Shown piece by piece: positions 62,691 to 64,000 of a DNA stretch of 64,000 nucleotides. Origin of the DNA: Chloroflexota bacterium (GTDB lineage Bacteria > Chloroflexota > UBA11872); the NCBI GenBank assembly GCA_022821645.1, contig JAJEDE010000002.1, forward strand, positions 62,001-126,000. Direction: 5' to 3'. The position numbers and the translations under genes were made by a program. Under the pieces are notes generated by a model, which ran no database searches, was not told the origin of the DNA, and saw nothing but the letters and a program-made list of their open reading frames with translations. Each line of letters opens with the position of its first letter. Positions within the stretch are counted from its first letter, which is position 1.

Positions 62691-63746
62691 ATGTTCGGAC
62701 CGTTCAACGCGCTACTTGGGCTCTTCTCGCGCGACCTCGGGATCGATCTTGGTACCGCAAATACGCTTGTTTATGTCAAGGATCGAGGCATCATGCTTGC
62801 GGAGCCGTCGGTCGTCGCCACCGACACGCACACCGCACGCGTGCTGGCCGTCGGTGCCGAGGCCAAAAAAATGGTCGGCCGCACGCCAACGAACATTGTG
62901 GCCGCGCGTCCGCTGCGTGACGGCGTCATTGCCGACTTCGACACCGTGCACGCGATGCTGTCGTACTTCATTGGCCAGGTACACGGCGAACTGCCCATCG
63001 CTGCCCGACCGCGCGTCATTGTCGGCGTACCGTCTGGTGTAACCGAAGTCGAAAAGCGCGCCGTGCACGAAGCCAGCCTGCAGGCGGGCGCGCGCGAGGT
63101 CTACCTGATCGAAGAACCAATGGCCGCCGCCATTGGCGCCGGACAGCCAATCCAGGATGCCAGTGGCAGCATGATCGTCGACATTGGTGGGGGCACGACT
63201 GAAGTTGCCGTCATATCCCTGGGTGGCGTGGTCGTCAGCCACAGCATCCGAATTGCCGGCGACGAGGTTGATGAGCAGATCGTCGACTACTGCCGCAACG
63301 TTCACAATCTTCTGATCGGCGAGCGCACGGCCGAAGCGTGCAAAATCGCTATCGGCTCGGCAGCGCCCGGGCCTCAGGAAGAAACCACGATCGTGCGTGG
63401 CCGCGATCTGCAGTCGGGCTTGCCGCGACAGGTCGAGCTCACAGAAGGCCAGATACGTGAGGCTATTAGCGGGCCGGTGACCGAAATTGTCGAGAACATC
63501 AAGCTCGCCCTGGAGGCCACGCCGCCTGAACTGCTGGCCGACGTGATGGAACACGGGATCGCCGTGGCCGGCGGAGGCGCACTGCTCCGGGGGCTTGACC
63601 GGCGCATCGAGCAGGAAACGGATATTCCCGTGCATATCGCCAACAACCCACTTGAGGCAGTTGTGCGGGGTACGGGCGCCTGCCTGCACAACCTCGAGGC
63701 TTTTCGCGAAGTGTTCGTCGCTGAGAACGCCGCGCCGTACGTGTAG
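62691..63746 (+). CDS. mreB: rod shape-determining protein MreB
   Basis: A 351-residue bacterial actin that forms membrane-associated filaments guiding cell-wall elongation. Clear signatures are DLGIDLGTANTLVY (phosphate 1), MIVDIGGGTTEVAVISLGG (phosphate 2), VGVPSGVTEVEKRAV, LIEEPMAAAIGAG and the adenosine motif GIAVAGGGALLRGLD. The start ATG at 62691 fits the normal MreB N terminus; the frame opens one codon earlier with TTG. The mreC start follows 11 bases after the stop, so an mreBC operon is present, cut by the window edge. The 100 bases between Lon and MreB probably hold its promoter. Confidence 0.97.
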   Translation: MFGPFNALLGLFSRDLGIDLGTANTLVYVKDRGIMLAEPSVVATDTHTARVLAVGAEAKKMVGRTPTNIVAARPLRDGVIADFDTVHAMLSYFIGQVHGELPIAARPRVIVGVPSGVTEVEKRAVHEASLQAGAREVYLIEEPMAAAIGAGQPIQDASGSMIVDIGGGTTEVAVISLGGVVVSHSIRIAGDEVDEQIVDYCRNVHNLLIGERTAEACKIAIGSAAPGPQEETTIVRGRDLQSGLPRQVELTEGQIREAISGPVTEIVENIKLALEATPPELLADVMEHGIAVAGGGALLRGLDRRIEQETDIPVHIANNPLEAVVRGTGACLHNLEAFREVFVAENAAPYV

Positions 63747-63757
63747 ACGCCAACACA

Positions 63758-64000
63758 ATGCGCGGCGGTCAGCGGTCGGTATTCCTGCTCTTGGTCCTGA
63801 TTGTCGCCGCCATTGTGCTGGCCATCCTGCGAAACACGGGCGCCGGATCTGCCGTTGAGGCTACGGCTCTGGCCGCCATTGCGCCTGTTCGCGCCGCGCT
63901 CTCCAGCGCATCGTCCGGCGCGGCCGCCGCGATTGCCGACGCGCAGCGATTTGACGAGATAAGGAACGAAAACGAGGCGCTTCGCGCGGAGGTAGCGCAA
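63758..64000 (+). CDS. mreC: rod shape-determining protein MreC, N-terminal fragment
   Basis: The first 81 codons of a gene that runs off the right edge. The start ATG is at 63758. The sequence has a basic N terminus, one membrane segment (SVFLLLVLIVAAIVLAIL, about residues 7-24), an Ala-rich region, and then a probable coiled coil beginning RFDEIRNENEALRAEVAQ, the classic MreC pattern in which an anchored helix dimerises before the beta domain. The position right after mreB supports the call strongly. Confidence 0.88.
   Translation, partial: MRGGQRSVFLLLVLIVAAIVLAILRNTGAGSAVEATALAAIAPVRAALSSASSGAAAAIADAQRFDEIRNENEALRAEVAQ

Overview
The window is GC-rich (roughly 60-65% by eye), densely packed bacterial chromosome. 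The best guess for the source is a Chloroflexota member, perhaps a marine or sponge-associated lineage. The grounds are the Tat-type solute-binding lipoprotein whose mature N terminus is a run of EV/KEV heptad-like repeats, a style common in Chloroflexota; the mix of PhyH-type dioxygenase, TIM-barrel isomerase, DUF3604 and penicillin-acylase genes; and a single-chain PKS with DH-MT-ER-KR content. The assignment is inference; no rRNA or other phylogenetic marker was found, and Lon and MreB are present but were not compared with references.

Layout. 1-6036: the end of an ABC sugar-type transporter operon on the minus strand (permease start cut off, then the substrate-binding lipoprotein), divergent from a beta-propeller glycosidase-like gene and a penicillin-acylase-family Ntn hydrolase. 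6475-19007: a compact polyketide/fatty-acid-like cluster: a 3451-residue PKS (KS-AT-DH-MT-psiKR-ER-KR-ACP-KS-AT), in which the last AT has lost its catalytic Ser and about 75 residues, followed by a stand-alone ACP, an Sfp-type phosphopantetheinyl transferase and an alpha/beta hydrolase. 19052-25360: metabolic genes, namely an NCS2 permease with a C-terminal ATPase-like extension, a DJ-1/PfpI protein, a sugar isomerase-like TIM barrel, a PhyH dioxygenase, tRNA-Thr(GGU), a Bcp-type peroxiredoxin and an SDR.

25440-31172 is a cell-surface glycan set: a GT-C/DUF2142-like membrane protein, a membrane-anchored unknown, and a minus-strand operon of an asparagine-synthetase-like amidotransferase, a SAM methyltransferase and a GT2 glycosyltransferase. 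Part of it (about 25440-29270) is visibly richer in A+T. 31605-58695 holds the most striking content: seven paralogous 930-1000-residue proteins, three in tandem on the plus strand and four in tandem on the minus strand, each with about a dozen membrane segments, a conserved Asp124-x3-His128 pair and YHYG-like motif in outer loops, and a large C-terminal extracytoplasmic part ending in a WTGQDWLV-type beta domain. They look like GT-C-fold glycosyltransferases or related lipid-sugar enzymes. One copy (50012-52813) is broken by a single TGG-to-TAG change. Between the two arms lie a NAD-dependent sugar epimerase, tRNA-Thr(UGU), a lipoprotein cytochrome c, acetyl-CoA synthetase and a DUF3604 protein.

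58787-64000 is housekeeping: a Nudix hydrolase, a PHP-domain protein translationally overlapping Lon protease, MreB, and the start of MreC.

Working together: the PKS, ACP, PPTase and hydrolase form one pathway likely giving a reduced, methyl-branched acyl product. The 25-59 kb genes (epimerase, amidotransferase, methyltransferase, GT2, GT-C-like proteins) plausibly build and decorate an envelope glycan. These roles are inferred from families and context. Domain limits and membrane-segment counts are approximate readings, not computed predictions.
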